Origin: an uncultured Jannaschia sp.
GTDB lineage: Bacteria; Pseudomonadota; Alphaproteobacteria; Rhodobacterales; Rhodobacteraceae
Direction of reading: 5' to 3'
DNA length: 33,587 nt
Assembly (NCBI GenBank): GCA_947494145.1
Contig: CANLTZ010000026.1
Location: forward strand, 1-33,587
A program made the translations under genes and the position numbers. Positions within the stretch are counted from its first letter, which is position 1, and every line of letters starts with the position of its first letter. The notes under the pieces were generated by a model. That model made no database searches. It saw nothing but the letters and a program-made list of their open reading frames with translations, and was not told where the DNA came from. Below, in pieces: positions 17,819-25,194 of this stretch.

Positions 17819-18056
17819 GGGTTACCTCCCGCGGCAAAAGTCGTTTCATTTTCTGGTTTGTGAGTTGCGACTGCGCCTTGCTGAACGCGGCAAGCGTCAT
17901 CGGATGGGCATGAACGCGAGATCTTTCCGCGGTTCCGTCTGCAGTGACTGGCAGCGGGCGGCTGTGTCTCAGTGAGGCCAGCAACACTTCCTTGGGCTCA
18001 ATCTTGCCGGTTATCGCCTTGAGCATTCTTTTTTGATTGATTTCCGTTTTCACCAT
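17811..18056 (-). CDS. Possible small protein between the SDR gene and paoA
   Basis: An 81-aa frame (MVKTEINQKRMLKAITGKIE, then PKEVLLASLRHSRPL) starts with an ATG inside the stop region of the SDR gene (ATGGTGA) and ends eight bases into paoA. It is therefore overlapped at both ends, as expected for a coupled gene. It is basic, has no signal or membrane segment, and matches no family I know. The alternative is that these 232 bases are simply the leader of paoA. Coupling geometry is the only support. Confidence 0.4.
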   Translation of the reverse strand: MVKTEINQKRMLKAITGKIEPKEVLLASLRHSRPLPVTADGTAERSRVHAHPMTLAAFSKAQSQLTNQKMKRLLPREVTHV

Positions 18057-18751
18057 GGGATCGGCTTCCGGTCGCGGAAGAAGCCGCCGTTCGGGCCATC
18101 CGCGCCCAGGGAGGCCAGCCACAGAGCGGTATCAGCGCCTTCCTCCGGGCTTCGGGGCGCGCCACTGCCACCCATCCTCGTGCGAACCCAGCCCGGGCAC
18201 ATCGCGTTTGCCTTGACACCTCCTGTCGCCGCATTGGCAGCAAGGAGCGTGATCGCATTCAAGGTCGCTTTGGAAATCGCATAGGCTGCGTGTCCGGGCG
18301 CAAGGCCTTCACCCATGGAGCCACCGCCAGAAGAAACCGATACGATCCGTCCCCAGCCCCTCCGGTTCATGCCGGGCAGGACAGCCTGGATCGTGGCCAG
18401 CGCCGCCAGCGCGTTGATTTCGATGTCACGCCGTACCGTTTCAAGGTCGGTCGAGAGGATGTCGCCGGCTGTGTAAACACCGGCGTTGTTCACGAGGATG
18501 TCGATCTCGGCGATGGTCGCGATCTCGTCCGCAATCCCTTCGGCTTCGTTCGCAAGGTCTCCAAGCACCATGTGCGTTTGCGCACCGTCACGCTCGAGTT
18601 CGGATGCCAAGGTTGCAACTTCCAGGCGATCTCGACCGTGGAGCACCAGTGTAACGCTCTCAGCTGCCGCCGCATGCAGTAGTGCGTTTGCAATCCCGCC
18701 GGTCGCTCCAGTAATGGCGATGGTCTTGCCCGTGAAATCAAAAGTCTCCAT
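18050..18751 (-). CDS. Short-chain dehydrogenase/reductase (SDR)
   Basis: This 233-aa classical SDR has the dinucleotide-binding TGATGGIA (residues 14-21), NNAG (88-91), an active-site Ser in VSVSSGGGS (about 140-145), and Tyr157 and Lys161 in YAISK. The sequence AMCPGWVRTRMGGSGAPRSP follows, as in short-chain alcohol/carbonyl reductases. NADPH preference is suggested by LHGRDR after strand 2. It is the first enzyme gene of the - strand series leading to paoABC and lies downstream of the AraC gene at 18923, with 171 bases between them that could hold the promoter. The substrate is unknown; interconverting alcohols with aldehydes handled by Pao is a reasonable inference. Confidence 0.92.
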   Translation of the reverse strand: METFDFTGKTIAITGATGGIANALLHAAAAESVTLVLHGRDRLEVATLASELERDGAQTHMVLGDLANEAEGIADEIATIAEIDILVNNAGVYTAGDILSTDLETVRRDIEINALAALATIQAVLPGMNRRGWGRIVSVSSGGGSMGEGLAPGHAAYAISKATLNAITLLAANAATGGVKANAMCPGWVRTRMGGSGAPRSPEEGADTALWLASLGADGPNGGFFRDRKPIPW

Positions 18752-18922
18752 CGCACCTCGCTCTCAGTCGCCAGCTCTGCAATGCAGACGGCACCGACGG
18801 TCTTAAGACACTAACTCGGGCGACGGTTCCGGTTCTTGGATGGATCTCTTATAGTTTTGACTGATCTGATCATTGCTTCTGCCGCCCCCGGCACGCCTCG
18901 ATCACAGATGGAGGCTCACTGA

Positions 18923-19801
18923 TTAGGCATTCCTTCGGAACATCGCAGGAGTCGTGCCAGTGAACTCCTTGAATACGCGCGTGAGATGCGACTGCCCGGA
19001 AAAGCCGCTGGCATGAGCGACCTGCGCAACCGACATATTGGAGTCGGTAAGCAGGAGTTTCGCCCGGGTCACACGACGGTACATTACATAGCGCAGCGGG
19101 CTGGAGCCGATCGCCAGCTTGAAAGATCTGCTGAAATGCGAGACGGACATGTTCGCGACAGAAGCGAGATCGATCAACGATATCGAACTGTTCAGACGAT
19201 CTTCGATATATTCAAGAACCGCCTTTTGGCGTTGGCGGGCCAGCGCACTCGCCATCGGTTTTTCGGTGGAGACACTTCTATCCTCCTGGAAACGTCGCGC
19301 GATCCTAGAGATCAGCCCCATCCCGATCGATTCAAGCGCCAAGGAGTCAGCGCGCTCGCCACTCCAGTGTTCTTCTGTGAGCAGCCGTATGCCAGCCCGA
19401 CCGAGTTCCGCTGCCACGGGATCGCGCTCATAAGAGAGGAATTCTATATCGGCTTGATCGATACCGAATTCAGCCTCGAAGACGTCGGTCCAAACATCAG
19501 GCAGGATCTCCACGATCAATCCCGGCAGGAAATTCTTGACCATCACGCGGAAGTCGATGCCTGCCGGCACAAACCCAACGCTGTCAGCGGGGACTTGCAT
19601 CGTTTCAAGCACGTCAGAGGCGATAGCCATTCTGTGCTCGATAGGATTCAGATTCACATCAATGAAGCTGCGTTTTGCGACCGAGAAGTATTCAGTTTCA
19701 CCGGGAGGCAACAAAATAAAGCGCATCGATCCACTGTCGACTTCGCGCTCCATGCTTGGAAAGCTTTCAGCGGGCGGACCATCTACGGGTACATTTAGCA
19801 C
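18923..19801 (-). CDS. AraC family transcriptional regulator (upstream of SDR-pao genes)
   Basis: This 292-aa regulator starts at a GTG (19801). The N-terminal part (about 1-180) is an effector or dimerisation domain that I cannot assign to a ligand. The C-terminal 100 residues hold the two helix-turn-helix units: ISLIDLASVANMSVSHFSRS then FKLAIGSSPLRYVMYRR, and MSVAQVAHASGFSGQSHLTR then VFKEFTGTTPAMFRR. It is transcribed in the same direction as, and directly before, the SDR/pao genes, so it is their likely regulator. Its start lies 79 bases from the left end of an IS5-family insertion, which may have changed its own promoter. Confidence 0.9.
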   Translation of the reverse strand: MLNVPVDGPPAESFPSMEREVDSGSMRFILLPPGETEYFSVAKRSFIDVNLNPIEHRMAIASDVLETMQVPADSVGFVPAGIDFRVMVKNFLPGLIVEILPDVWTDVFEAEFGIDQADIEFLSYERDPVAAELGRAGIRLLTEEHWSGERADSLALESIGMGLISRIARRFQEDRSVSTEKPMASALARQRQKAVLEYIEDRLNSSISLIDLASVANMSVSHFSRSFKLAIGSSPLRYVMYRRVTRAKLLLTDSNMSVAQVAHASGFSGQSHLTRVFKEFTGTTPAMFRRNA

Positions 19802-19880
19802 TTTCTTTGTCAGACTGATCTCTCCGAGCTCGCAACTGTTTGAACATGTTGAATATATAACTACACTCTATGGTGTGTTA

Positions 19881-20812
19881 GAGCCCAACCGAAAATTAAG
19901 GTGAGTGATTTCAGCGATTTGTGATTCCCTGTGGTTGCGAAGCTACGGAGAAACACGATGCCTTGGACTGAAATCACTCGCCGCCAGCATGACAGACGTT
20001 CGCTACGCTATGCAAGTGACTGTACGAACGGAGAATGGGCTCTTGTCGCGCCTTTCATGCCCGCGCGTTCAAATGTCGGCCGCCCGCGGCGCACGCGGAT
20101 GCGTGCGGTGTGGAACGCGGTCCAGTATATCGCTGCGACGGGTTGCCAGTGGGCGCAGCTGCCAAAGGATTTTCCGCCTTTCACGACGGTTCAATATTAC
20201 TTCTACAAGCTGCGTGACAGCGGCGTTCTCGACCTGATCAACGAGGCGCTGGCTTGCGCATCCCGGTTGCTATCAGGTCGCACGCCAGAGCCCACGGCAG
20301 GCGTGATCGACAGCCAATCGGTGAAGACAACCGAGAGCGGCGGCCCGCGCGGCTTCGATGCCGGAAAGAAAGTGAAGGGCCGAAAGCGCCATATCATCAC
20401 TGATACCGAAGGCAATTTGCTGGCGGCGCGTGTGCACACAGCCGACATTCAGGACCGCGATGGGGCGGCAGGCGTGATTGGCGATGCGAAAGACAGCTTC
20501 CCGACATTGTCGCTCCTCTATGCCGATGGCGGCTATGCAGGTGATAGGCTGGAGGTGGAAATGATCGCGACAGACGGCCCGGCCATCAAGATCGTTCGCA
20601 GGCCCGGCCATGCAAAAGGCTTCGTCGTCATCGCCCGGCGCTGGGTCGTCGAGCGCACTCTCGCCTGGATCGGACGATGCCGACGTCTCGCAAAGGACTG
20701 GGAAACCAGCATCGCCTCATCCGAAGCCTGGACCCTCATCGCCTCCATCCGACGACTCTCAAGACGCGTCGCAAGGCTAGCAGAAAAGGCCCGGAAATTT
20801 TGAGTCAGACTC
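19881..20812 (+). mobile_element. Complete IS5-family insertion sequence, 932 bp
   Basis: The element is bounded by GAG at 19881 and CTC at 20812, with imperfect terminal repeats: left GAGCCCAACCGAAAATT against the reverse complement of the right end GAGTCTGACTCAAAATT, 12 of 17 matching. Both flanks carry the trinucleotide TTA (19878-19880 and 20813-20815). That fits a TNA target duplication as known for the IS1031/IS427 subgroups of IS5. It encodes one intact DDE transposase. Removing it and one TTA rejoins a short intergenic region between two divergent AraC genes. Confidence 0.88.
19958..20803 (+). CDS. IS5-family transposase
   Basis: This protein has 281 residues from the ATG at 19958 with ACGGAG eight bases upstream; a TTG/ATG a few codons earlier is possible. 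The N-terminal domain has LRYASDCTNGEWALVAPFMP, and WNAVQYIAATGCQWAQLPKD with PPFTTVQYYFYKLRDSG follow. The DDE catalytic residues are Asp118 (VIDSQSVK), Asp190 (LLYADGGYAG) and Glu232 (RRWVVERTLAWIGR), all present and uninterrupted, so the enzyme should be active. The reading frame fills the element and stops nine bases before its right end. Confidence 0.93.
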   Translation: MPWTEITRRQHDRRSLRYASDCTNGEWALVAPFMPARSNVGRPRRTRMRAVWNAVQYIAATGCQWAQLPKDFPPFTTVQYYFYKLRDSGVLDLINEALACASRLLSGRTPEPTAGVIDSQSVKTTESGGPRGFDAGKKVKGRKRHIITDTEGNLLAARVHTADIQDRDGAAGVIGDAKDSFPTLSLLYADGGYAGDRLEVEMIATDGPAIKIVRRPGHAKGFVVIARRWVVERTLAWIGRCRRLAKDWETSIASSEAWTLIASIRRLSRRVARLAEKARKF

Positions 20813-20847
20813 TTAATCTTCTCGAATCAACAGTTGAAGGGAAGATT

Positions 20848-21699
20848 TTGTCTGGCACCACAACTCCGCAATTTTCGAGCAAGCCGGAACGGATCTGGGT
20901 TTCGGAAGCGCTCGAGGTCGGCCAGATTTCCTATCTCTCGATGCCGCCGAGCCAGGAAAGTGACCGTGTGTCGAAATCCACGCCGTTCTCCATGGACTTC
21001 ACTTTCACGCAGCATGATCAAGCCGTGATTGAAAAGTCGAGCAGTGCCCTCGTCGACCGCGACCTGCCAGCGGGTACCGGCGGGATGGTAGGCGGTGAAG
21101 GATACGCTTGGATTCAGGTGCGAGAACCGTTTGAGTGCGTGGAGATAACACCGAGTTCTCCGATCCGTCGCGAAGTCGCCCACGATCTCCGGGCTGACGC
21201 GGCCTTCGACATGGCCGAAATCTGGGATCAGAACGATGCGGCCCTGTGGGCGTCGGCGACAAGGATCAGGTCGCATGCGCGCGGTGGAACGCCGCTGTCC
21301 GAATTAGAGGCAGACGAACTCATTCGCGGTCTGCTCGGTCATATGATTTGCGAGCACCTCGGCGGTCGCCCGGCTCGTACAAATAGCCGCCCAATGGATA
21401 GGAAGCGACTCAATCGCATCGGAGAATTCGTCGATGCGCACCTTATGGAACGGCTAACAGTGTCCAGGCTCGCCGATGTGGCCGCAATGAGTCCCTTCCA
21501 GTTCATCCGGACCTTCAAGACGGCCACCGGTCTGGCGCCACACGCCTTCGTAACGGCCAAGAAGATGGAAAAGGCCAGAACGCTGATGCTTACTGACGGG
21601 ACAGACCTGGCCGCAGCAGCGAAGAGAGTCGGATTTTCGAACGTGCACCATTTCAAACGCCTGTTCATCTCACACTTCGGCGCGGCGCCGCGTGGTTGA
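20848..21699 (+). CDS. AraC family transcriptional regulator beside the IS5-family element
   Basis: This is 283 aa if it starts at the TTG at 20848, which has GAAGGGAAG just upstream. Codons before it in the same frame belong to the IS, and the pre-insertion sequence offers no in-frame ATG before a stop; Met near 20941 is a shorter option. The C-terminal half has the AraC double helix-turn-helix (LTVSRLADVAAMSPFQFIRT then FKTATGLAPHAFV, and DLAAAAKRVGFSNVHHFKRL then FISHFGAAP). The N-terminal domain (VSEALEVGQISYLSMPPSQE) resembles other AraC sensors of unknown ligand. The IS lies 35 bases upstream of the proposed start, so the native promoter is probably displaced. No obvious target operon follows. 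Confidence 0.82.
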   Translation: MSGTTTPQFSSKPERIWVSEALEVGQISYLSMPPSQESDRVSKSTPFSMDFTFTQHDQAVIEKSSSALVDRDLPAGTGGMVGGEGYAWIQVREPFECVEITPSSPIRREVAHDLRADAAFDMAEIWDQNDAALWASATRIRSHARGGTPLSELEADELIRGLLGHMICEHLGGRPARTNSRPMDRKRLNRIGEFVDAHLMERLTVSRLADVAAMSPFQFIRTFKTATGLAPHAFVTAKKMEKARTLMLTDGTDLAAAAKRVGFSNVHHFKRLFISHFGAAPRG

Positions 21700-21789
21700 A
21701 TCTGGCTTTTTCGGTTCCATGGAGGAGGGAGACGTACCGTCAGCATCGTCTACCAAAGCTCCAAGCGCTACGTTCGTCTTATCGGTCTT

Positions 21790-21952
21790 GGAAAGTTGTG
21801 TAGTGCACCACCGGAGACCCCATGCCGCCCTCGACGGACAACAGCCGGACGTGGTCTACCGCACCTGCAAGACGATCACGCAACCCGACCAAGAGACCCG
21901 GAGATTAGCTTAGAAACCGCCAGATCCCGCCCAATTTCCGGGGAGCACCTCA
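21790..21952 (+). pseudogene. 3' remnant of an IS3-family insertion sequence
   Basis: The frame ending at 21913 reads VVHHRRPHAALDGQQPDVVY, the C-terminal signature (HRRPHAALDG.TP..Y) of the IS3-family OrfB integrase. Only about 40 residues of the transposase survive; the catalytic domain and left end are missing. After the stop the sequence runs to GGGGAGCACCTCA ending at 21952, which has the TCA-3' form of an IS3 right terminus and coincides with the point where the MFS gene is interrupted. Residues encoded upstream of about 21795 have no clear IS homology. Confidence 0.72.
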
Positions 21953-22350
21953 ACCGTCATCGTCACCGCAACGGCCATGCCGAGAAAAGCGCGGCTCGCA
22001 AGCAGGGCGATGAGGTCGTCGAGCCAGAGCCCCGCCGTGCCCGCCGCGCCATAGAGCATGGCAGCGGCGACCAGCATGGGTCTGCCTCCGACCCGGTCGA
22101 TCAGCAAACCGCCCAAGGGCGCCAGAAGCGCAATCGTCAGGCCGTGCGTCGTCAGGAGGACGCAGGAGAGCACCTCCGCATTGGGGACGTACGCGAAGTG
22201 CGCCTGCAGCCCGGGCAGCCCGGGCGCAATGGTGGCGCCGGCCATGACGGTCAGGGACGCCGCCGCCAGGATCGTCCAGTTGCGCAATGCGTCCGGTCCC
22301 GTAAGTAGCTGGCGCGTTCCCTTTGCCGATCTTTGGACTTCGATTGTCAT
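21953..22350 (-). pseudogene. MFS transporter, truncated by the IS3-family remnant
   Basis: From the ATG at 22350 (GAGGTT just upstream) the frame gives about 133 residues of a major facilitator N-terminal half. It shows NWTILAAASLTVMAGATIAP, then GLPGLQAHFA, and the A-motif region GLTIALLAPLGGLLIDRVGG then RPMLVAA. RAFLGMAVAVTMT begins the fourth membrane helix. At 21953 homology stops and the frame continues into IS sequence until 21910. A full MFS protein has about 400 residues and twelve helices, so this gene is non-functional. The N-terminal pattern resembles CynX/NimT or Bcr-like exporters, but the substrate cannot be assigned. Confidence 0.82.
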
Positions 22351-22445
22351 AACCTCATCTGCTCGAATGGTGCTCGACGCGCGCCTCCCCGAATGGCTCG
22401 CTGGATGCCAACCCGCCAGACGGCAAGTTGGCGATCGTTTATGGT

Positions 22446-22730
22446 CTACTGGTTTGCGACGGCCTCGATCCGCCCTCGCTTCTCGCTCTCGGAGTCCTCG
22501 CTGGCGAGGATGTGCTCTATGGCCGCGAGTTGACCAAGCGTCAGACTCTGTGGGTCGACCTCTAAGTCGTAGAGACGGAAGGCGCTTTGGGCGTGGACCT
22601 CGAGCTGAGAAAGATGCTCGCCGACCCGTTCGGCATGCGCCGTATCGCCCAGGACGGGTGACGCGGCGAGGCCAAGCATGGCCATCGCGAGACCAAAACC
22701 CAACTTTGCTCTTGGTTTACCGATCATCAT
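22446..22730 (-). CDS. Small secreted protein of unknown function
   Basis: This 94-aa protein begins at the ATG at 22730 (an adjacent ATG at 22733 is not in use or equally possible), with GGAGAGGAG upstream. A signal peptide (RAKLGFGLAMAMLGLAASPV then LGDTAHA) precedes a short mature region (LSQLEVHAQSAFRLYDLEVD then PQSLTLGQLAAIEHILASED), mostly helical and acidic. I recognise no family. An operator-like repeat at 22831-22863, shared with the neighbouring dehydrogenase operon and the Dps/isochorismatase units, lies 101 bases upstream in the same orientation. It is therefore probably co-regulated with them. Confidence 0.65.
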   Translation of the reverse strand: MMIGKPRAKLGFGLAMAMLGLAASPVLGDTAHAERVGEHLSQLEVHAQSAFRLYDLEVDPQSLTLGQLAAIEHILASEDSESEKRGRIEAVANQ

Positions 22731-22830
22731 GGGAAGCTCCTCTCCTGTGCCAGTTCATGGAACGAGGCCGGTGCGACGATCGCCGCGCACTCGGACCCGC
22801 ACCTCACCCTGTCATTTGTTGCTCTTTGGG

Positions 22831-22863
22831 TATTCTGGACCCAAGGATGGGATTCCGTATTTC
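22831..22863 (-). promoter_or_regulatory. Operator-like repeat, copy A
   Basis: On the - strand (sense for the gene at 22730) it reads GAAATACGGAATC, 11 bases, TCCAGAATA. It contains two direct half-sites (TACGGAATC and TCCAGAATA) with a 20-bp period, as AraC-type proteins often bind. Identical spacing is seen in copies B and E. It ends about 100 bases before the ATG of the secreted-protein gene. Confidence 0.62.
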
Positions 22864-23127
22864 TCAGTGTGTTTGACCGCGCGCAGACGATATTTCATGT
22901 CGACTGGCGCGCCCAAACTGCGCGGACTTTCATTTGAAGCTTCAATGGGTAGGCCGACAGACCACGCGTTAGATTACGGCGCGGTCCCAAGACCGGAGAA
23001 GTCGCGTCAGGCAAATAGCGACGCTGAAACGGCATCGGGCTATGGAACTCAGCCAGGTCTTTTCGCGCGGACAGTTTCAGCCGGATGGCGGCCCCATCTG
23101 GCGCCGCAGGGCGTCTTTTGGCGTGAC

Positions 23128-23152
23128 CGGCCCTCCCCGAAGGTGAGGGCCG
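23128..23152 (-). terminator. Hairpin after the quinone-oxidoreductase-like gene
   Basis: CGGCCCTC and GAGGGCCG form an 8-bp stem around a short inner CC/GG pairing with GAA at the tip, 28 bases after the stop of the - strand gene at 23180. There is no T-run on either side, so an intrinsic terminator is likely only in the broad sense; it could also stabilise the 3' end of the mRNA. Confidence 0.4.
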
Positions 23153-23179
23153 AGTGGACAGCAGATACTCTTCGAGAGG

Positions 23180-24097
23180 TCAGGTCATGAGAACGAGCTT
23201 CGCGTTTGCGCCTGCCTCTCCGGCAGCGTGGGCCTGGGCAGCTGCCGCCAGCGGAAATGTGTCGACGAGCGGGCGCGGAAGATCGCCAGAAGCAATCCCC
23301 GCCTCAAGGCGCTCGAGAGCAGATCTGTCGGGCTGGACCTGCAGCATCGAGACGGTCACGTCCCGACCCGCAGGATCTGGCGGCTGCGCGCTAGAGACGA
23401 GACGTGCCCCAGGCGACACAGCGGCCAGCGCAGCTGCCTGCAAGGGGCCACCGACGAGGTCGATGACCAGATCGGCTTCGGCGATCGATGCCGTCCAATC
23501 GCCGTCGTCGCTCGCGATCTTTCGGGTTTGTTCGGAGAACCCTGCAGTTTCGAGTTCGGCGCGCCGGCCGATCGCCATGACCTCCACACCGTCGATCTGA
23601 CCTGCAAGTGCGATACTGAGGCGCCCGACCTGACCGGCCGCGCCGATCACGGCCACCCGCTCACCCGGCGCAAGCGCGCCGACCTCATGGATGAGTTGCC
23701 AGGCCGCAAGACCGACGACGGGAATGGCCGCCAGAACTTCTGCCGGCAGATCGGTCTGGGCCTTTGCCATGGCGTTTGCGGGCGCCGTCGCATAGTCCGC
23801 ATAGGCGCCGGGCGCTCCGATGGGGATCATGCCGAAGACTTTGTCGCCCATTTCTAAATCGCTGACATCCGAACCCGTGGCGAGGACCGTTCCCGCCACA
23901 TCCCATCCGAGCGTGAACGGCAGCGGAAGGGGCATCATCCGCGCAAGGGTGCCGGACCGAATCTTCCAGTCCAGCGGATTGATCCCGGCCGCATGCACGT
24001 CGAGCAGCACCTCATCTGGGCCGGGGCTTGGGTCCGGCACGTCCTCAAACTGTAGGACACTCGGATCGCCATAGGCATGGAAACGAACGGCTTTCAT
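23180..24097 (-). CDS. Zinc-free MDR-family NADPH:quinone/alkenal oxidoreductase-like protein
   Basis: This is 305 aa from the ATG at 24097 (GGGAGG upstream; ATGA overlap with the preceding gene). It is a medium-chain dehydrogenase/reductase with MKAVRFHAYGDPSVLQFEDV then PDPSPGPDEVLLDVHAAGIN, and PFTLGWDVAGTVLATGSDV. The Rossmann fold is AVIGAAGQVGRLSIALAGQ. No catalytic zinc-binding set (the GHE motif and the structural Cys cluster) is present, so it belongs with quinone reductases and alkenal reductases rather than alcohol dehydrogenases. Such enzymes reduce quinones or unsaturated carbonyls with NADPH. It is the last gene of the ALDH-ADH-OYE operon, consistent with electrophile removal. 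Confidence 0.87.
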   Translation of the reverse strand: MKAVRFHAYGDPSVLQFEDVPDPSPGPDEVLLDVHAAGINPLDWKIRSGTLARMMPLPLPFTLGWDVAGTVLATGSDVSDLEMGDKVFGMIPIGAPGAYADYATAPANAMAKAQTDLPAEVLAAIPVVGLAAWQLIHEVGALAPGERVAVIGAAGQVGRLSIALAGQIDGVEVMAIGRRAELETAGFSEQTRKIASDDGDWTASIAEADLVIDLVGGPLQAAALAAVSPGARLVSSAQPPDPAGRDVTVSMLQVQPDRSALERLEAGIASGDLPRPLVDTFPLAAAAQAHAAGEAGANAKLVLMT

Positions 24098-25194
24098 TGC
24101 GCCGCCTCCCGGGTAGGCGCCTCTCCATAGGTTGGGAAATCCGTGTAGCCGCCTGGGCCTTCGCCATACCACTGATCGTGGTGCGCCTCGGCGAGCGGCC
24201 AACCATGCGCAAGACGCGAGACGAGGTCGGGGTTGGCGATGTAGGGCACGCCGAAAGAGACGAGATCAGCCACGCCATCGTCCAGAAGCGCCTTGGCCGC
24301 GTCCAGATCGAGGCCACCGTTCGCGATGAGGCGGGTGCCGACAAACGGACGTAGGCTCCGGGCGACGTCGCGCATGGGCGCATCCGCTTCTGACCCCTTG
24401 GGCGGCTCCATCAGATGGATGTAGGCGATCCCGAGATCGCTGAGGCGCTCGCAGGCATAGGAGAAGACCGCTTCAGGGTCGCTGTCACCCATGCCGTAGA
24501 ACGTGTTGGCGGGCGACAGTTTCACGCCGACGCGCTCCGGCGCCCAGGCCCCGATCGCGGCCTGCACGGCCTCCAGAAGAAAACGGCAGCGCTTCGAGAT
24601 CGCGCCACCGAAGGCGTCGTCGCGATGGTTGCTCACGTCCTGCAAGAACTGGTCGATCAGATAGCCGAAAGCCCCGTGCAGTTCGACGCCGTCAAAGCCC
24701 GCTTCGCGCGCCCGGCGCGTCGCATGGCCGAACTCGGCTGCGATCGGGAGGATTTCCGAAGTTTCCAGCGCTCGCGGCGTCTCGAAGCCGACATAGCCCT
24801 CTGGCGTATAGATTTGCCCTGCCGCGGGAAGCGCAGAGGGCGCGACTGGGCGCGCACCATCGCGGAACGAGGCATGCGCCACGCGCCCGCAATGCCAGAT
24901 CTGCAAGAAGATCTTACCACCAGCGCGGTGCACGGCGTCGGTGACCTTGCGCCATCCCGCCACATGCGCCGCATTGGCGATCCCCGGTGAACGGATGATG
25001 CCGCGGCCCTGATCGCTGATCCATGTGCAATCGGTGAGGATCAGGCCCGCCGAGGCGCGTTGCGCGAAATAGTCGGCCATCAGAGCGGTCGGAACACCGT
25101 CCTCCTCGGCCCGGGTGCGCGTCATCGGCGCCATGACGATGCGGTTGGCGAGGCCGAGGTCTCCCAAATGATGAGGTGCGAAAATGTCCGTCAT
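24094..25194 (-). CDS. Old Yellow Enzyme family alkene reductase (NemA-like)
   Basis: This is 366 aa from the ATG at 25194, overlapping the ADH stop as ATGA. It is an FMN-dependent TIM barrel that reduces activated C=C bonds (enones, maleimides, nitroesters). Landmarks are NRIVMAPMTRTRA (17-29), FLQIWHCGRVAHASF (96-110), GVELHGAFGYLIDQFLQ (169-185) and SNHRDDAFGG. FMN phosphate contacts lie in LIANGGLDLDAAKALLDDG, and ADLVSFGVPYIANPDLVSRL is near the end. The substrate-activating pair of this family is normally His plus His/Asn (H-x-A-N/H); here His173 is kept but residue 176 is Phe. Tyr178 is kept. It is probably co-transcribed with the dehydrogenases around it. Confidence 0.93.
   Translation of the reverse strand: MTDIFAPHHLGDLGLANRIVMAPMTRTRAEEDGVPTALMADYFAQRASAGLILTDCTWISDQGRGIIRSPGIANAAHVAGWRKVTDAVHRAGGKIFLQIWHCGRVAHASFRDGARPVAPSALPAAGQIYTPEGYVGFETPRALETSEILPIAAEFGHATRRAREAGFDGVELHGAFGYLIDQFLQDVSNHRDDAFGGAISKRCRFLLEAVQAAIGAWAPERVGVKLSPANTFYGMGDSDPEAVFSYACERLSDLGIAYIHLMEPPKGSEADAPMRDVARSLRPFVGTRLIANGGLDLDAAKALLDDGVADLVSFGVPYIANPDLVSRLAHGWPLAEAHHDQWYGEGPGGYTDFPTYGEAPTREAAQ

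Larger units (their letters stand above)
19878..20815. repeat. TTA target-site duplication flanking the IS5-family element
   Basis: TTA occurs immediately outside both terminal repeats (19878-19880 and 20813-20815). Matching flanks indicate a simple insertion with no later rearrangement across the element, so AraC genes on both sides were neighbours before insertion. Confidence 0.75.
22731..23179. other. Intergenic region between the secreted protein and quinone-reductase-like genes
   Basis: These 449 bases show no gene with family support. The stretch holds the operator copy at 22831-22863 and the hairpin at 23128-23152. The middle (22880-23090) shows nothing I can interpret. Confidence 0.5.

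Noticed and set aside
20677-20847. Longer N-terminus for the AraC gene starting inside the IS5-family element
   Set aside because: Those codons are an off-frame reading of the transposase gene and the IS end; homology begins only after the element.
22058-22876. 272-codon + strand frame across the truncated MFS gene and the secreted-protein gene
   Set aside because: It is antisense to both, is rich in Arg/Pro/Ser with no domain, and crosses operator A.
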